In this document: positions 24,183 through 34,330 of the stretch, in pieces
Layout of the letters: every line of letters starts with the position of its first letter
Numbering within the stretch: position 1 is the first letter of the stretch
Assembly (NCBI GenBank): GCA_021604665.1
Contig: BQJK01000002.1
Location: forward strand, 1-64,000
DNA: 64,000 nt
Reading direction: 5' to 3'
Source of the DNA: Rhodomicrobium sp.
GTDB taxonomy: Bacteria; Pseudomonadota; Alphaproteobacteria; Rhizobiales; HXMU1428-3
Made by a program: the position numbers and the translations under genes
The notes under the pieces: model-generated
What the model saw: the letters and a program-made list of their open reading frames with translations, nothing else
What the model was told of the DNA's origin: nothing
Database searches by the model: none

Positions 24183-24517
24183 CCCTATCCCCTTTTGAAT
24201 AAAACCAACGTTACATTGCCGGAATTCTAGCTTATTAACGGTTCTGGGTGCCATAAAGGGCGGGTCAGGTCAAGCTGCAGGTACTGCTATCTCCTTTTCC
24301 TCCCAACATATTTTATTATCGTGTGACCAGAAAACCTGTCTGATGAGGGGAGTGACTTGCCTTTTGGCAGCTATCCTTACTTTTTTATAGCGAAGTTGAA
24401 AGTGAAATGACAATTTGGTTTTCTATCGCCATTCCGCTGCAAACCAGGATTTGTAGCATAGACTATTTCATGGCCGGATATGTGATATTGGGGGAGAGGT
24501 GAGGCGTTTAGATAAAA
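24183..24517. other. Gene-free stretch upstream of the desaturase
   Basis: This 335-bp stretch between the desaturase gene and tRNA-Glu should hold the desaturase promoter. I see no gene, repeat or clear stem-loop in it. Confidence 0.4.
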
Positions 24518-24592
24518 TGGCACCCCCTAGGAGAATCGAACTCCTGTTTCAAGAATGAAAATCTTGCGTCCTAACCACTAGACGAAGGGGGC
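24518..24592 (-). tRNA. tRNA-Glu (anticodon UUC)
   Basis: The minus strand gives acceptor GCCCCCT/AGGGGGT, anticodon arm CAAGA-TTTTCAT-TCTTG (anticodon TTC), and T arm CAGGAG-TTCGATT-CTCCT. The discriminator is G and CCA is encoded at 24518-24520. Confidence 0.95.
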
Positions 24593-24701
24593 ACTGAAAA
24601 CCGCTATGGCCTCGAAGGATTTCGTATAAGAAAGTTTATCAGGATTGGCAAGGGAAGATTTTAAATTTATGTGTTTTTTTTGCTTTTTTCCTAAAGGCTT
24701 T

Positions 24702-26546
24702 TTATGCCGCTCGGCTAGGCTTGGCGGCGTCTTCTATTGTCAATTCTATGGTTTCACGGCCATTCCACTGATTACGGCGCAGCTGGCCGACGATATGCAA
24801 GGTTTCTCCAGCGCGATCCAACAACAAATCACCTAGCGGGCTACCTACGGCGCGGAAGGCGATTGCGTTAATGCGAGACTGGTCACTGGCCTCCAATGTG
24901 CATTTCACATGAGCCTCACCGACTATTTTAGCAAATTTAACCCTGTGGGCCGGCAGCGCGAAGCGCGGCGTTGGGTTGCCGCTCCCAAAGGGGCCTGCCC
25001 GCTCCAGCTGATCCATGAAATTGGGGGTGATGCCATTGGCTGTCAGGGCGCCATCTATCTCTAGCCCCATGGCGGCTCTTGTGGCGGTCACCTTTGCGCC
25101 TATCTGGCTGTAGAAAAACTGGCGCACCTCTTCCAGCTTATCAGTTTCAAGGGTCAGGCCGGCGGCCATGGCGTGCCCACCGCCTTTGACCAGCAGACCT
25201 TGCTCACTGGCTTTTTGCACCACGCGGCCAATATCCACCCCAACAATAGAGCGGAGTGAGCCTGTGGCCGTGCCACTCTTCTCATCTACCGCAAGGACAC
25301 ATGAGGGGCGGCGAAATTTTTCAGTAAGGCGGCTGGCCACCAAACCGACAAGGCCTTTATGCCAGTCTTTAGAGCCGATGATGATCATTGGCATATCTGG
25401 TTCGGCGTCAATATCATCACCAACACGGGTTACGGCTTCTTCGAGGGTTTGTTTTTCCATCTCTTTTCGCTCTGCGTTGAGCTCATCAAGGAGGGCTGCT
25501 GTTTTCAGGGCCTCGCTTTCATCTGTTTCAGAGAGCAGCTTTGCTCCAAGTTCTGAAGAGCCTATGCGGCCACCGGCGTTAATGCGGGGGCCTAGTAAAA
25601 AGCCGAGATGATAGGGGGTTGGCGCGGTTGTCAGGCCCGCTGCATCTGCCAGGGCGCGCAGGCCCGGATTTTGGCGGCGATGCATGACTTGTAACCCTTT
25701 GAGCACGAATGCCCGGTTCAGCCCCTTCAGCGGCACCACATCGCAAATGGTGGCTAATGCCACTAGGTCAAGACTGGCCATAAGATCAGGCGGGGTGATA
25801 CCTGTTTTGTTGTAAAATCCCATTTTAGTCAGGGCGCGCTTTACAGCGACCAGCAGCATGAAAACAACGCCGCCAGCGCAAAGATGACCAAGGTTCGAGA
25901 GATCATCCTGCCGGTTGGGGTTTATGATGGCGCACACATCTGGGAGATGTTCCCCGGCCAGGTGATGGTCAACCACCACCACATCAATATTTCTTTTGGT
26001 GGCCTCTGCCAGGCTGTCATGGCTGACTGTGCCGCAATCCACTGTGAGGATGAGGTTTGCGCCATTGTCAATGAGATGATTGATGGCATCCGGGTTGGGG
26101 CCATAACCTTCAAAAATCCGATCCGGGATGTATATTTCTGCCTCAACATCATGAGCGCGCAGAAATATTTTTACCAGAGCGCTGGAAACAGCCCCATCAA
26201 CATCATAGTCACCGAAAATGGCGACCTTTTCTTTATTGGTGATGGCGGCGGCGAGGCGCTCTGCCCCCTTATCCATTTGCTGGAGGATGGAGGGGTCTGG
26301 CATTAGATCTTTTAAGGTGGGGTTCAGCCATTCATCAACCGTCTCTAGGCTTGCGCCACGGGCGGCCATGACCCGGCCAAGAATTTCTGGCACGCCAGCG
26401 ATTTGAGAGAGGGCGAGGCCGAGCTGGCGTTCTGCACTGCCCAAGCGATCACGCCAGGCGAAGCCTTTTGCCGAGCTTTCCACACCAAGATATGGCGCCG
26501 CGCCCTGCCCTTGATCTTGTTTATCTGGTTGGTTTGCCTCTGCCAT
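24702..26546 (-). CDS. recJ: Single-stranded-DNA exonuclease RecJ
   Basis: This 614-residue 5'-3' exonuclease acts in recombination and mismatch repair. It has the DHH phosphoesterase motifs: FGDYDVDGAVSSAL (111-124), VDCGT (169-173) and VVVDHH (190-195). The DHHA1 domain follows with GGGHAMAAG, and then an OB-fold C-terminal part. The ATG at 26546 is preceded by AGAGGG; a TTG six codons earlier is less likely. It follows glpX by about 125 bases on the same strand, in the hom-glpX-recJ order common in Alphaproteobacteria. Confidence 0.96.
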   Translation of the reverse strand: MAEANQPDKQDQGQGAAPYLGVESSAKGFAWRDRLGSAERQLGLALSQIAGVPEILGRVMAARGASLETVDEWLNPTLKDLMPDPSILQQMDKGAERLAAAITNKEKVAIFGDYDVDGAVSSALVKIFLRAHDVEAEIYIPDRIFEGYGPNPDAINHLIDNGANLILTVDCGTVSHDSLAEATKRNIDVVVVDHHLAGEHLPDVCAIINPNRQDDLSNLGHLCAGGVVFMLLVAVKRALTKMGFYNKTGITPPDLMASLDLVALATICDVVPLKGLNRAFVLKGLQVMHRRQNPGLRALADAAGLTTAPTPYHLGFLLGPRINAGGRIGSSELGAKLLSETDESEALKTAALLDELNAERKEMEKQTLEEAVTRVGDDIDAEPDMPMIIIGSKDWHKGLVGLVASRLTEKFRRPSCVLAVDEKSGTATGSLRSIVGVDIGRVVQKASEQGLLVKGGGHAMAAGLTLETDKLEEVRQFFYSQIGAKVTATRAAMGLEIDGALTANGITPNFMDQLERAGPFGSGNPTPRFALPAHRVKFAKIVGEAHVKCTLEASDQSRINAIAFRAVGSPLGDLLLDRAGETLHIVGQLRRNQWNGRETIELTIEDAAKPSRAA

Positions 26547-26671
26547 TTGGCCCTCTTTGATCAATAGGTTAGCTGATAATTTCGTGCCTCGATACTCTTG
26601 CGGCGCTTGCTGGTCAGGCGCTTGCGGGGTGAGCGCTTGGTCGCGGTTTAGGATGAAGCTGCGCGGCTTTT

Positions 26672-27643
26672 TTACTCCCCATTCGCCAATGCGGCACAGC
26701 GCTGGCTTTTTACCCAGCGCACTGACTTTGTGCCTGAATGCATCACCAGTGTTTCTGTCTCGATGACTTCAGGGCTGAAGCGCACGCCTTCCAACATATA
26801 ACCTGTGGTGATGCCGGTTGCCGCGAAGATGACATCACCTTTGACCATATCTGAAATTGTGTAGATTTTAGAGAGGTCTTCAATTCCCGCTTTATAGGCT
26901 TTTTGCTTATGGCCTTCTTGTAATGGCTGGAACCGGCAGTGCATGTTACCGCCGAGCGCTTTTAGCGCTGACGCTGCCAACACACCTGCTGGCGCGCCGC
27001 CGACGCCGAGATAAATATCTATGCCGGTTTCGGCCGGGTCAGTCACTTGTATAACCCCTGCAATATCACCATCGCCGATAAGGTTGACAGCAGCACCGGT
27101 GTCTCTGACCTCTGCGATCAGCTTGCCGTGGCGAGAGCGATCAAGAATACAGGCGGTTAAGTCACTGACTTTCACGTCTTTGGCTTTGGCCAGCGCTTCA
27201 AGGTTTTCTGTTGGTGATTTTTCAAGGCTTATTACATCTTCCGGGTAACCGGGGCCAATGGCTATTTTTTCCATGTAGATGTCTGGCGTTTTCAGAATGC
27301 TGCCCGCTTCAGCCAGGGCCAGCACAGAGAGCCCATTGGGTAATGATTTGGCGCAAAGTGTCGTGCCCTCCAGCGGGTCTACAGCTATGTCAACTGAGGG
27401 GCCGCCATTGCTGCCCAGCGTTTCGCCTACATAGAGGCTCGTAACTTCATCTTCCTCACCTTCACCAATGACGATTTGCCCGGTGATTGTGAGTTTAGCA
27501 AGCTCCGTATGCATGGCTTCAATGGCAGCCTTATCAGCTGCCATCTCATCGCCCTGACCGCGCCATTTGGCAGCAGAAATTGCAGCGGCTTCTGTAACCC
27601 GCATTATATCCCAGGCAAGGCTTTCATTTAGAGGTTCTGCCAT
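26672..27643 (-). CDS. glpX: Class II fructose-1,6-bisphosphatase
   Basis: This 323-residue GlpX-type phosphatase hydrolyses fructose 1,6-bisphosphate in gluconeogenesis. It shows the metal and phosphate motifs GEGEEDE (60-66) and DPLEGTT (89-95), and the substrate-site region YLGVGGAPAG. Length is normal for the family. It lies between hom and recJ, 62 bases after the hom stop, and the three probably form one transcript. Confidence 0.96.
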   Translation of the reverse strand: MAEPLNESLAWDIMRVTEAAAISAAKWRGQGDEMAADKAAIEAMHTELAKLTITGQIVIGEGEEDEVTSLYVGETLGSNGGPSVDIAVDPLEGTTLCAKSLPNGLSVLALAEAGSILKTPDIYMEKIAIGPGYPEDVISLEKSPTENLEALAKAKDVKVSDLTACILDRSRHGKLIAEVRDTGAAVNLIGDGDIAGVIQVTDPAETGIDIYLGVGGAPAGVLAASALKALGGNMHCRFQPLQEGHKQKAYKAGIEDLSKIYTISDMVKGDVIFAATGITTGYMLEGVRFSPEVIETETLVMHSGTKSVRWVKSQRCAALANGE

Positions 27644-27705
27644 TGTTGTTGCCTTTTTCTAGCTGCGAGCGGGAATCGCTCTGTCTTTAATATATCTGGT
27701 TTAGA

Positions 27706-29028
27706 TTATAGTCGCTCAATCCTGATCATATTGGGCTGGCCTGCGATATGCCCATCTTTTTCAATTTCGCGCAGCGCTTCTGAAACGGCTTGTTCTGTGG
27801 TCTGATAGGTGATGATAACCACTTGCGCCGGGTCACCTTCGCTGCCCTTAGAGCTATCACCGGCGATATGGTCGCTGTGCCGCTGCACGATGCTTTCAAG
27901 AGAGATGCCATATTCTGCCATCCGTGTTGCGATGGCGGCGAAAGTGCCTGGGCGATCATGCAGCTGCAGGCGGACATAATAGCCACCCTCATGGGCGCGT
28001 AAGGGGGCGCGGTTATAGGGGGCTAGCTCACTTGCTGGCAGTGTAAAGACCGCATCGCCGCATTGGCGGGTTGTGTCGATGATGTCACCGACAACGCTTG
28101 ATGCGGTGGCACCTTCACCGGCGCCCGGGCCGATCAACATAACGCTGCCGATGAAATCCCCATCGACACAAACGCAATTGGTGACGCCTGAAACCTCTCC
28201 AATGGCTGAATCTTTGGGCACCAGAGCTGGATGCACCCGTTGCTCTATGCCATCTTCTGTCTTCACAGCGACGCCGAGAAGTTTGATCCTGTAGCCCAGC
28301 TCATCTGAGGCGCGGATGTCTTCTGGTGTGATATTCTCAATGCCTTCAACATAGACATCATCGAAGGATGTGACGGTGCCGAACCCAAGGGTTGTCAACA
28401 GCGCGAGCTTATGAGCTGCGTCAATGCCACCAATATCAAAGCTTGGATCGGCTTCGGCATAGCCTTCTTCCTGTGCAGCTTTGAGGATCTCTGCGAAGTC
28501 TTTGCCCTCATTCTGCATGCGGGTCAGCATATAGTTACAGGTGCCGTTGAGAATGCCGTATATCCGCTCGATACGGTTGCCGGAGAGGCTCTCTTTTAAA
28601 GATTTGACGATCGGAATGCCGCCAGCCACCGCGGCTTCAAATAATAGCCCTGCTTTATTCTGCTCTGCCAACAGGGCCAGCTCTTGCCCATGAAGGGCAA
28701 GCATGGCTTTGTTGGCTGTGACCACATGCTTGCCGCGTTTGAGGGCAATACGGGTTGCCTCAAGCGCCGCGCCTTCTTCACCGCCGACCAGCTCAACGAA
28801 GACATCATAGTCAGCTTTTTCGGCTAGTTCGGCTGGTGTTTCAAACCAGGGAAAGGGGCTGAAATCATAGCCCCTATCCTTGTTGCGATCTCTTGCTGTG
28901 ACTGCTGCGATCTCAATCGGGCGACCGATCTTGCGGGCTATTTCACTGCCATTATTCTCTATAATTCTTGCAACACCGCGCCCTACGGTGCCGAGGCCGG
29001 CCAGGCCAATTTTCAGCGGCTCAGTCAT
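27706..29028 (-). CDS. hom: Homoserine dehydrogenase
   Basis: This 440-residue enzyme reduces aspartate semialdehyde to homoserine, the branch toward threonine and methionine. It has an N-terminal NAD(P)-binding motif (IGLAGLGTVGRG, 7-18), VTANKAML, the catalytic-domain stretch EEGYAEADPSFDIGGIDAAHKLALL, and a C-terminal ACT domain (about 350-435) for feedback control. The ATG at 29028 has GGAAGAA upstream; the frame opens 11 codons earlier. It follows the aminotransferase gene by 13 bases. Confidence 0.97.
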   Translation of the reverse strand: MTEPLKIGLAGLGTVGRGVARIIENNGSEIARKIGRPIEIAAVTARDRNKDRGYDFSPFPWFETPAELAEKADYDVFVELVGGEEGAALEATRIALKRGKHVVTANKAMLALHGQELALLAEQNKAGLLFEAAVAGGIPIVKSLKESLSGNRIERIYGILNGTCNYMLTRMQNEGKDFAEILKAAQEEGYAEADPSFDIGGIDAAHKLALLTTLGFGTVTSFDDVYVEGIENITPEDIRASDELGYRIKLLGVAVKTEDGIEQRVHPALVPKDSAIGEVSGVTNCVCVDGDFIGSVMLIGPGAGEGATASSVVGDIIDTTRQCGDAVFTLPASELAPYNRAPLRAHEGGYYVRLQLHDRPGTFAAIATRMAEYGISLESIVQRHSDHIAGDSSKGSEGDPAQVVIITYQTTEQAVSEALREIEKDGHIAGQPNMIRIERL

Positions 29029-29041
29029 ATATTCTTCCGTT

Positions 29042-30256
29042 TTATCGTGCCAATGGCACAACGTTATGCATTTTTTTGGAGTAATCTGCGAGAAATCTTT
29101 TTACATTTCTGGCGGCTTGACGAATGCGCTGCTCATTTTCAACAAGTGCTATGCGGACAAAGCCTTCACCATGCTCACCAAAACCGATGCCAGGTGCAAC
29201 AGCGACATCAGCCTCTTCAAGGAGATGTTTGGAGAATTCAAGCGAGCCCATTTCCCGGCACATTTCTGGGATTGGCACCCAAGCGAACATGGTTGCTGGC
29301 GGTGAGGGAACGTCCCATCCGGCGCGGCCCATGGCGCCAACAAGGCAATCGCGGCGCTTTTTATATAGATCGCGCATGTCATCGACGCAGGATTGATCGC
29401 CATTTAGCGCGGCGGCCGCGGCCACTTGAATGGGGGTGAATGCGCCATAATCGAGATAAGACTTAACCCGCGCAAGTGCGCCAATTAGCCTCTCATTGCC
29501 AACAGCAAACCCCATGCGCCATCCGGGCATTGAATAGGTTTTTGACATTGAGCTGAATTCAACGGCAACATCTTTAGCGCCCTCAACCTCCAGAATGGAG
29601 GGGGGTGGGTTGTTATCGAAATAGACCTCGGAATAGGCAAGATCCGAGAGGAGGATCAACTCATTCTTTTTGGCGTAGGCGACGACTTCTTTGTAAAAAT
29701 CGAGGCTTGCAACCTTGGCTGTTGGGTTTGAGGGGTAATTCAACACAAGTGCGACCGGTTTTGGCACCGAGAAATGCATGGCCCTATCCAAGGCTTCGAT
29801 GAATTTATCATCCGGCTCCACAGGGAGATGGCGAATAACGCCGCCGGAGATGATAAAGCCAAAAGCATGGATTGGATAAGTAGGGTTGGGCACCAAAACA
29901 ACATCACCCGGCGCTGTTATCGCCTGAGCCATGTTGGCGAACCCCTCTTTAGAGCCGAGGGTTGCGACCACTTCGGTTTCAGGGTTGAGCTTGACGCCAA
30001 AGCGGCGCTCATAATATTTGGCTTGAGCGCGGCGTAAACCGGGTATGCCCTTGGACGCTGAATAGCGGTGGGTTCTCGGGTCTTGTATAACCTCAACCAG
30101 TTTATCGACAATATGCTGCGGGGTGGCACCATCCGGGTTGCCCATGCCAAAATCGATGATGTCTGCACCACTCGCTCGCGCGCTTTGCTTTAGCCGGTTT
30201 ACTTCAGCGAAAACATATGGTGGTAACCGTTTTATACGGTGAAAATCATCATGCAC
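29042..30256 (-). CDS. PLP-dependent class I/II aminotransferase (AlaC/DapL-like)
   Basis: This 404-residue fold-type I aminotransferase has IIDFGMGNPDG near the N-terminus, NYPSNPTA (173-180), LSDLAYSEVYF, and the PLP lysine in SSMSKTYSMPGWRMGF (Lys239). Alphaproteobacterial relatives sit directly upstream of hom and are annotated as alanine or LL-diaminopimelate aminotransferase; the sequence alone does not decide. The start is GTG, as no in-frame ATG is near. It is the first gene of the apparent aminotransferase-hom-glpX-recJ operon. Confidence 0.9.
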   Translation of the reverse strand: MHDDFHRIKRLPPYVFAEVNRLKQSARASGADIIDFGMGNPDGATPQHIVDKLVEVIQDPRTHRYSASKGIPGLRRAQAKYYERRFGVKLNPETEVVATLGSKEGFANMAQAITAPGDVVLVPNPTYPIHAFGFIISGGVIRHLPVEPDDKFIEALDRAMHFSVPKPVALVLNYPSNPTAKVASLDFYKEVVAYAKKNELILLSDLAYSEVYFDNNPPPSILEVEGAKDVAVEFSSMSKTYSMPGWRMGFAVGNERLIGALARVKSYLDYGAFTPIQVAAAAALNGDQSCVDDMRDLYKKRRDCLVGAMGRAGWDVPSPPATMFAWVPIPEMCREMGSLEFSKHLLEEADVAVAPGIGFGEHGEGFVRIALVENEQRIRQAARNVKRFLADYSKKMHNVVPLAR

Positions 30257-30643
30257 GGGACTGCCTCATCCTCGAAAATTTGTTGCGATTGGTACTTTGA
30301 TTATACTTGTGCCGATAGTGCCAACATGGATCAAACTGGTCGAGACCTGCCTTACTATACTCGACCTACCTGGTATACTGGCGCTCAGAGCGTATCATTA
30401 TATCCCGACAATTACCATTTGCCCATTGGCAACGGTGGAAAATGCAAGAGAGACTAATTCATTATAGAATTTTGCAATGGCAGGCTAGCGGGTCAATCAT
30501 TTTTTTTATGTTTAGGGGGAAGAGTTGGATTCACCACGCTATTCCTGACCAGCGGCGCTATCCAACTGCAGAAATTATGCAATTTGCTTATTAGATTGTG
30601 GCTTGTGGGGGTTTGCTGAGCTCAGGCGAGAGGCGCCTGATTT
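30257..30643. other. Gene-free stretch (387 bp)
   Basis: It should contain the promoter of the aminotransferase-hom operon near 30260-30330. I see no stem-loop, repeat or credible gene. Confidence 0.4.
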
Positions 30644-30922
30644 CTAGCGGTTTTCAATCTCAGTAATCGCGTCTTTGCGGTGGTTTTTCTCACTAGAGGC
30701 AAGAAGATCCGCGAGCAGAGATTGCTCTTCCTTCGAGAGGGCATCATCTGCATCATCTTTTGAGATTGAAAGTGATGGCCAGGGCAAGGTGGTGGTTGAG
30801 CAGGCCGAAAGTGCGCTGGTACCTAGCAAAAGGGCAACAGGGAGGGCGATTGCCTTAAAGGCTGCCGCAGGTTTTGACTTTGGTTGCATAGATATTTTAT
30901 TTGCTCTTGGCGCGTTGCTCAT
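30644..30922 (-). CDS. Small lipoprotein of unknown function
   Basis: This 92-residue protein has a type II signal peptide with a lipobox (LLLGTSALSAC, Cys at about 41), after which only a short acidic tail remains (SISKDDADDALSKEEQSLLADLLASSEKNHRKDA). It is expected to be anchored in the outer or inner membrane. The start at 30922 has GGAAAAGG upstream; an internal ATG at 30889 is possible. No family is recognised. Confidence 0.6.
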   Translation of the reverse strand: MSNAPRANKISMQPKSKPAAAFKAIALPVALLLGTSALSACSTTTLPWPSLSISKDDADDALSKEEQSLLADLLASSEKNHRKDAITEIENR

Positions 30923-31317
30923 TGCTGATGCCTTTTCCGCTTCTGAATTTTATACGCTGAACTATACCCAGTTACTTTAAAGACGCAGTCTTCGTGTGGT
31001 AGTATTCTCATTCTGCCAGCTTAACAATGCCTTGCCCAGCTTTAAGTTGATAAAACTTACCAAGCAATAAGGCGATTGAAGACTGCATAATTCAAGCATC
31101 AGGCTGACTTGCCTTAACACTCACTATATTACACATCTTAAATTGACTGACATATTGCACTTAAGAGGCCGCCACAAACATATCTGACGCCCAAGCCAGA
31201 TTAAGCACTGATAACTATGGCTATTATTTGATTCATGAACATAATTCAATTTGTAGTTTAATATTTTATTAATTTTACGGGGGCTCGCCCTGCCCCCCCC
31301 CATCAACTCCCGATGAG
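30923..31317. other. Gene-free stretch (395 bp)
   Basis: This A+T-rich stretch contains a C-run near 31290-31300. Small open frames here have no protein-like content. Nothing else is seen. Confidence 0.4.
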
Positions 31318-31935
31318 CTAAAGGCTTAACATGGGGATGAGTGATGCTACCAGCAGTGCCGCTGCAGCCCAATTGAAGCGTCGCCGTCTGTTTTCATCAT
31401 TTAGCCACCGCCGCAGAGTTTGGCCAAACAGCGTCCAAATATTTACCGACGGTATGCTGGCCAACAAAAAGGCTAGTGCGATGATGGCTATGCTGGTACC
31501 CGGTTGATCTTTTTGCGTATAGAGACTGATTGCACTGATGGCCATGGCCCAGGCTTTGGGATTTACCCACTGAAAGCTGGCGGCTTGCAAAAAGGTCAAC
31601 GGGGTGCTGACTTTACCTGCCTCATGGCCTTCTCTGCCAGTGATATGAGAGCTTTCAGCTGTTGCAATTTTCCATGCGAGAAAGAGCAGATAAAGTGTGC
31701 AGATCACTTTTAAGATCGTGTAGGCAAGGGGCTGGCGTTCAAACAGCTCTGCCAAGCCCAGACCGATAAGCAGCACCATAGAGGGAAATCCCACCATTAT
31801 GCCAAGCATATGGGGTATGGTGCGGCGAATGCCGTAATTCATCCCGGAGGCAAGCAGCATGATGTTGTTTGGCCCCGGTGTGCAGGTCGCAACAAGGGTG
31901 AACAGCATTAGCGATGTCATCATTTCTATTGTCAT
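31318..31935 (-). CDS. LysE/RhtB-family amino acid exporter
   Basis: This inner-membrane protein of about 205 residues and five or six hydrophobic segments exports amino acids or derivatives. The family signature TPGPNN is at about 19-24 and the QWVNPKAW motif at mid-length. The ATG at 31935 gives the usual short lead before TPGPNN; the frame opens eight codons earlier. It is divergent from an Lrp-type regulator at 32009, a classic exporter-regulator pair, so that regulator probably controls it in response to an amino acid. Confidence 0.9.
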   Translation of the reverse strand: MTIEMMTSLMLFTLVATCTPGPNNIMLLASGMNYGIRRTIPHMLGIMVGFPSMVLLIGLGLAELFERQPLAYTILKVICTLYLLFLAWKIATAESSHITGREGHEAGKVSTPLTFLQAASFQWVNPKAWAMAISAISLYTQKDQPGTSIAIIALAFLLASIPSVNIWTLFGQTLRRWLNDENRRRRFNWAAAALLVASLIPMLSL

Positions 31936-32008
31936 GACGCTTGTTATAGCGCTCATCACGTGGAATTAGGTTGCTTAATTGCGCTATTAGCCAGTATATT
32001 CGCAATTA

Positions 32009-32488
32009 ATGATGATGATTGATGAGATAGACCGCAGAATATTGCGCGAGCTGGAGCTTGATGGCCGGATTAGCAATGCTGAGCTGGCGCCACGGGCCGG
32101 GCTTTCTGCTTCTGCTTGTCTTCGGCGGGTGCAAGAACTTGAGCGCCGCGGTGTGATTACCGGCTATAAGGCCATGCTGGATCGTAGTTATGTCGGCGGC
32201 GGGTTTACGGTGTTTGTTACGGTTGGTCTCTCACGGCATCTGAAGGAAGATCAGGAGGCTTTTGAGGTTGCCATGAAAGCTGCGCCTGAGGTGAGGGAAT
32301 GCCATAACGTCTCTGGCGCGATTGAATATTTGTTGCGCGTTGAGGTGGCGAACCTTGACGCTTATAAATATTTTCATACAGAAGTGCTTGGCATCGTGAA
32401 GCAGGTGAGCAGCATCACCTCTTATATTTGCATGTCGTCTCCGAAAGATGACAGGGGCACGGCCTCACCGCCCATCAGGCAGCGCTAG
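32009..32488 (+). CDS. Lrp/AsnC-family transcriptional regulator
   Basis: This 159-residue regulator has an N-terminal helix-turn-helix (IDEIDRRILRELELDGRISNAELAPRAGLSASACLRRVQELERRGVITGY, about 4-53) and a C-terminal RAM (ligand-binding, oligomerising) domain. Three ATG codons in a row (32009, 32012, 32015) make the exact start unclear. It is divergent from the LysE-type exporter, 73 bases away, and is its likely activator or repressor. Confidence 0.93.
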   Translation: MMMIDEIDRRILRELELDGRISNAELAPRAGLSASACLRRVQELERRGVITGYKAMLDRSYVGGGFTVFVTVGLSRHLKEDQEAFEVAMKAAPEVRECHNVSGAIEYLLRVEVANLDAYKYFHTEVLGIVKQVSSITSYICMSSPKDDRGTASPPIRQR

Positions 32489-32570
32489 GTAGGCGTCAAC
32501 ACCAGGTGAATGCCAGCGCTGAGCCTTGGGTGCATATTTGTATATCTGGTCAGCCCCCATACCTTAAAGC

Positions 32571-33620
32571 TTAAGGGAAGAGCGGTAATTGGGTGAGGCC
32601 TGTAGTCTCCTCAAGGCCGAAGGCCAGGTTGAAGTTTTGCAGCGCCTGGCCGGCAGAGCCTTTCACCAGATTATCAATTGCAGCGATGAGCACTATTCTC
32701 CCGGCTTTCCGCGCGGGGAAAATACCGATGAGGCAATGGTTAGAACCGCGCACATGCTGGGTGCCTGGAATGACACCCTCTTCCGTGACATGCACGAAGG
32801 GTTCATTTTCATAGGCGGCTTCAAGGGCGGCTCTTGCCTCCTCTATGGTTTTGCCATCGGTTAAAGTCAAATGGCCAGTGATCAACTCACCCCGGCTCAT
32901 TGGCACCAAATGCGGAATGAAGGAGACTTCTATATCTCTCAAGTTTGCAGCTTTGTTCAGCTCTTGCTCGATCTCGGGTGTATGGCGATGGCTACCGATG
33001 GCATAGGGGCTGAGGCCCTCACCGGCTTCACAAAACAGCGTGTTTTGTTTGGGGCTGCGCCCGGCCCCAGAGACACCGGATTTAGCATCAAGAATGAGGT
33101 GATCGGTGTTGATGACACCAGCGCTCACCAGAGGTAGCAGGCCAAGCAGCACGGCTGTAGGGTAGCAGCCCGGGCAAGCAATGATGCGGGCGGCTTTAAT
33201 GGCATCCCTATTATGCTCGGTTAGGCCGTAAGCAACTTCAGTATATAGATCAACATGGTCATGGCTGCGGCCATACCATTGTTTATATGTCTCAACATCT
33301 CTCAGCCTGAAATCTGCTGACATATCAATGATTTTAACATGTTTTGGCAAGGTGCTGATGATGTCTTGTGCGGTGCCATGTGGCAGGCCGCATATGGCGG
33401 CGTCTACATCCTCCCACTTTACCTCATCTGCTTTGACCATCTTCGGCACATCTGCAAATCTCAGATGGGGGAAGACTTCATCTGCGCGGCTACCTGCATG
33501 GGTGTTTGCGACAAGGCCGGTGATTTTAATATGGGGGTGAGTGTGCGCCAAACGGATGAAATCGCCGCCGGTATAGCCTGAGGCGCCGATGATGACGGTT
33601 CTGATTTGCTGGTCGGTCAT
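32571..33620 (-). CDS. argC: N-acetyl-gamma-glutamyl-phosphate reductase
   Basis: This 349-residue NADP-dependent enzyme makes N-acetylglutamate semialdehyde in arginine synthesis. It has the nucleotide-binding IIGASGYTGGDFIRL (10-24), the active-site Cys in IIACPGCYPTAVLL (Cys152) and the conserved HRHTPEIEQEL. It follows rpsI on the same strand, as in many Alphaproteobacteria, but an intrinsic terminator at 33771 separates them, so it has its own promoter. Confidence 0.97.
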   Translation of the reverse strand: MTDQQIRTVIIGASGYTGGDFIRLAHTHPHIKITGLVANTHAGSRADEVFPHLRFADVPKMVKADEVKWEDVDAAICGLPHGTAQDIISTLPKHVKIIDMSADFRLRDVETYKQWYGRSHDHVDLYTEVAYGLTEHNRDAIKAARIIACPGCYPTAVLLGLLPLVSAGVINTDHLILDAKSGVSGAGRSPKQNTLFCEAGEGLSPYAIGSHRHTPEIEQELNKAANLRDIEVSFIPHLVPMSRGELITGHLTLTDGKTIEEARAALEAAYENEPFVHVTEEGVIPGTQHVRGSNHCLIGIFPARKAGRIVLIAAIDNLVKGSAGQALQNFNLAFGLEETTGLTQLPLFP

Positions 33621-33770
33621 TTTTCATCCCTTTTATACTGGTTCTGGCAACCGCGATTGCGTGGCCGGTACCTGCCCAGCTATTGCATATCGTCTAACGG
33701 CTTAGTTAGCTGAGTTGGCTTTTAATGTGAAGCACAGAGCATATGAGTTTTGCTTTAAATTCTGGCTAAT

Positions 33771-33805
33771 AAAAAAGCCGGGCTGCTTTTGGAGCGGCCC
33801 GGCTT
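33771..33805 (-). terminator. Intrinsic terminator of rplM-rpsI
   Basis: On the minus strand a GC-rich stem (AAGCCGGGCCGC with GCAGCCCGGCTT) is followed directly by TTTTTT. It stands 34 bases after the rpsI stop. Confidence 0.92.
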
Positions 33806-33838
33806 GATCTGGTGCAGGCTTGCCTGCTCTTTGCGTGA

Positions 33839-34330
33839 TTAACGCTTCGAGAACTGGAAGCTACGGCGGGCTTTGGCTTTACCGTATTTCTTACGTTCAA
33901 CAACGCGGCTATCACGTGTGAGGAAGCCACCTTTTTTCAGAACCGGGCGTAGGCCTGGCTCGTAATGCGTAAGAGCTTTTGAAATGCCGTGACGAACAGC
34001 ACCGGCCTGGCCTGAAAGGCCGCCGCCATGAACAGTTGCGATCACATCGAACTGGTCTTCACGTTCTGCTGTTTTCAAAGGCTGGCGAATGATCATTTGC
34101 AACACTGGACGGGCAAAATATTCTTTGTCGTCTTTTTTGTTGATGATGATACGGCCAGAGCCAGGCTTAACCCAAACACGGGCGACGGCGTCTTTCCGTT
34201 TGCCTGTGGCATAAGCGCGGCCTTCTTTATCAAGCTTTTGCTCATAAACAGGGGCGTCTGATGTGGCTTCTGATGTGGTTTCGCCTTCAGCACCACCCAA
34301 CTCTTCGAGTGATTTGATTTCTTCAGCCAT
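33839..34330 (-). CDS. rpsI: 30S ribosomal protein S9
   Basis: This 163-residue ribosomal protein has the S9 core: [33 protein letters not shown], then [19 protein letters not shown] and the C-terminal [25 protein letters not shown] whose tail reaches the P site. It has an acidic N-terminal extension of about 35 residues, as usual in Alphaproteobacteria. The ATG directly follows the rplM stop (TAG-ATG), so translation is coupled. Confidence 0.98.
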   Translation of the reverse strand: MAEEIKSLEELGGAEGETTSEATSDAPVYEQKLDKEGRAYATGKRKDAVARVWVKPGSGRIIINKKDDKEYFARPVLQMIIRQPLKTAEREDQFDVIATVHGGGLSGQAGAVRHGISKALTHYEPGLRPVLKKGGFLTRDSRVVERKKYGKAKARRSFQFSKR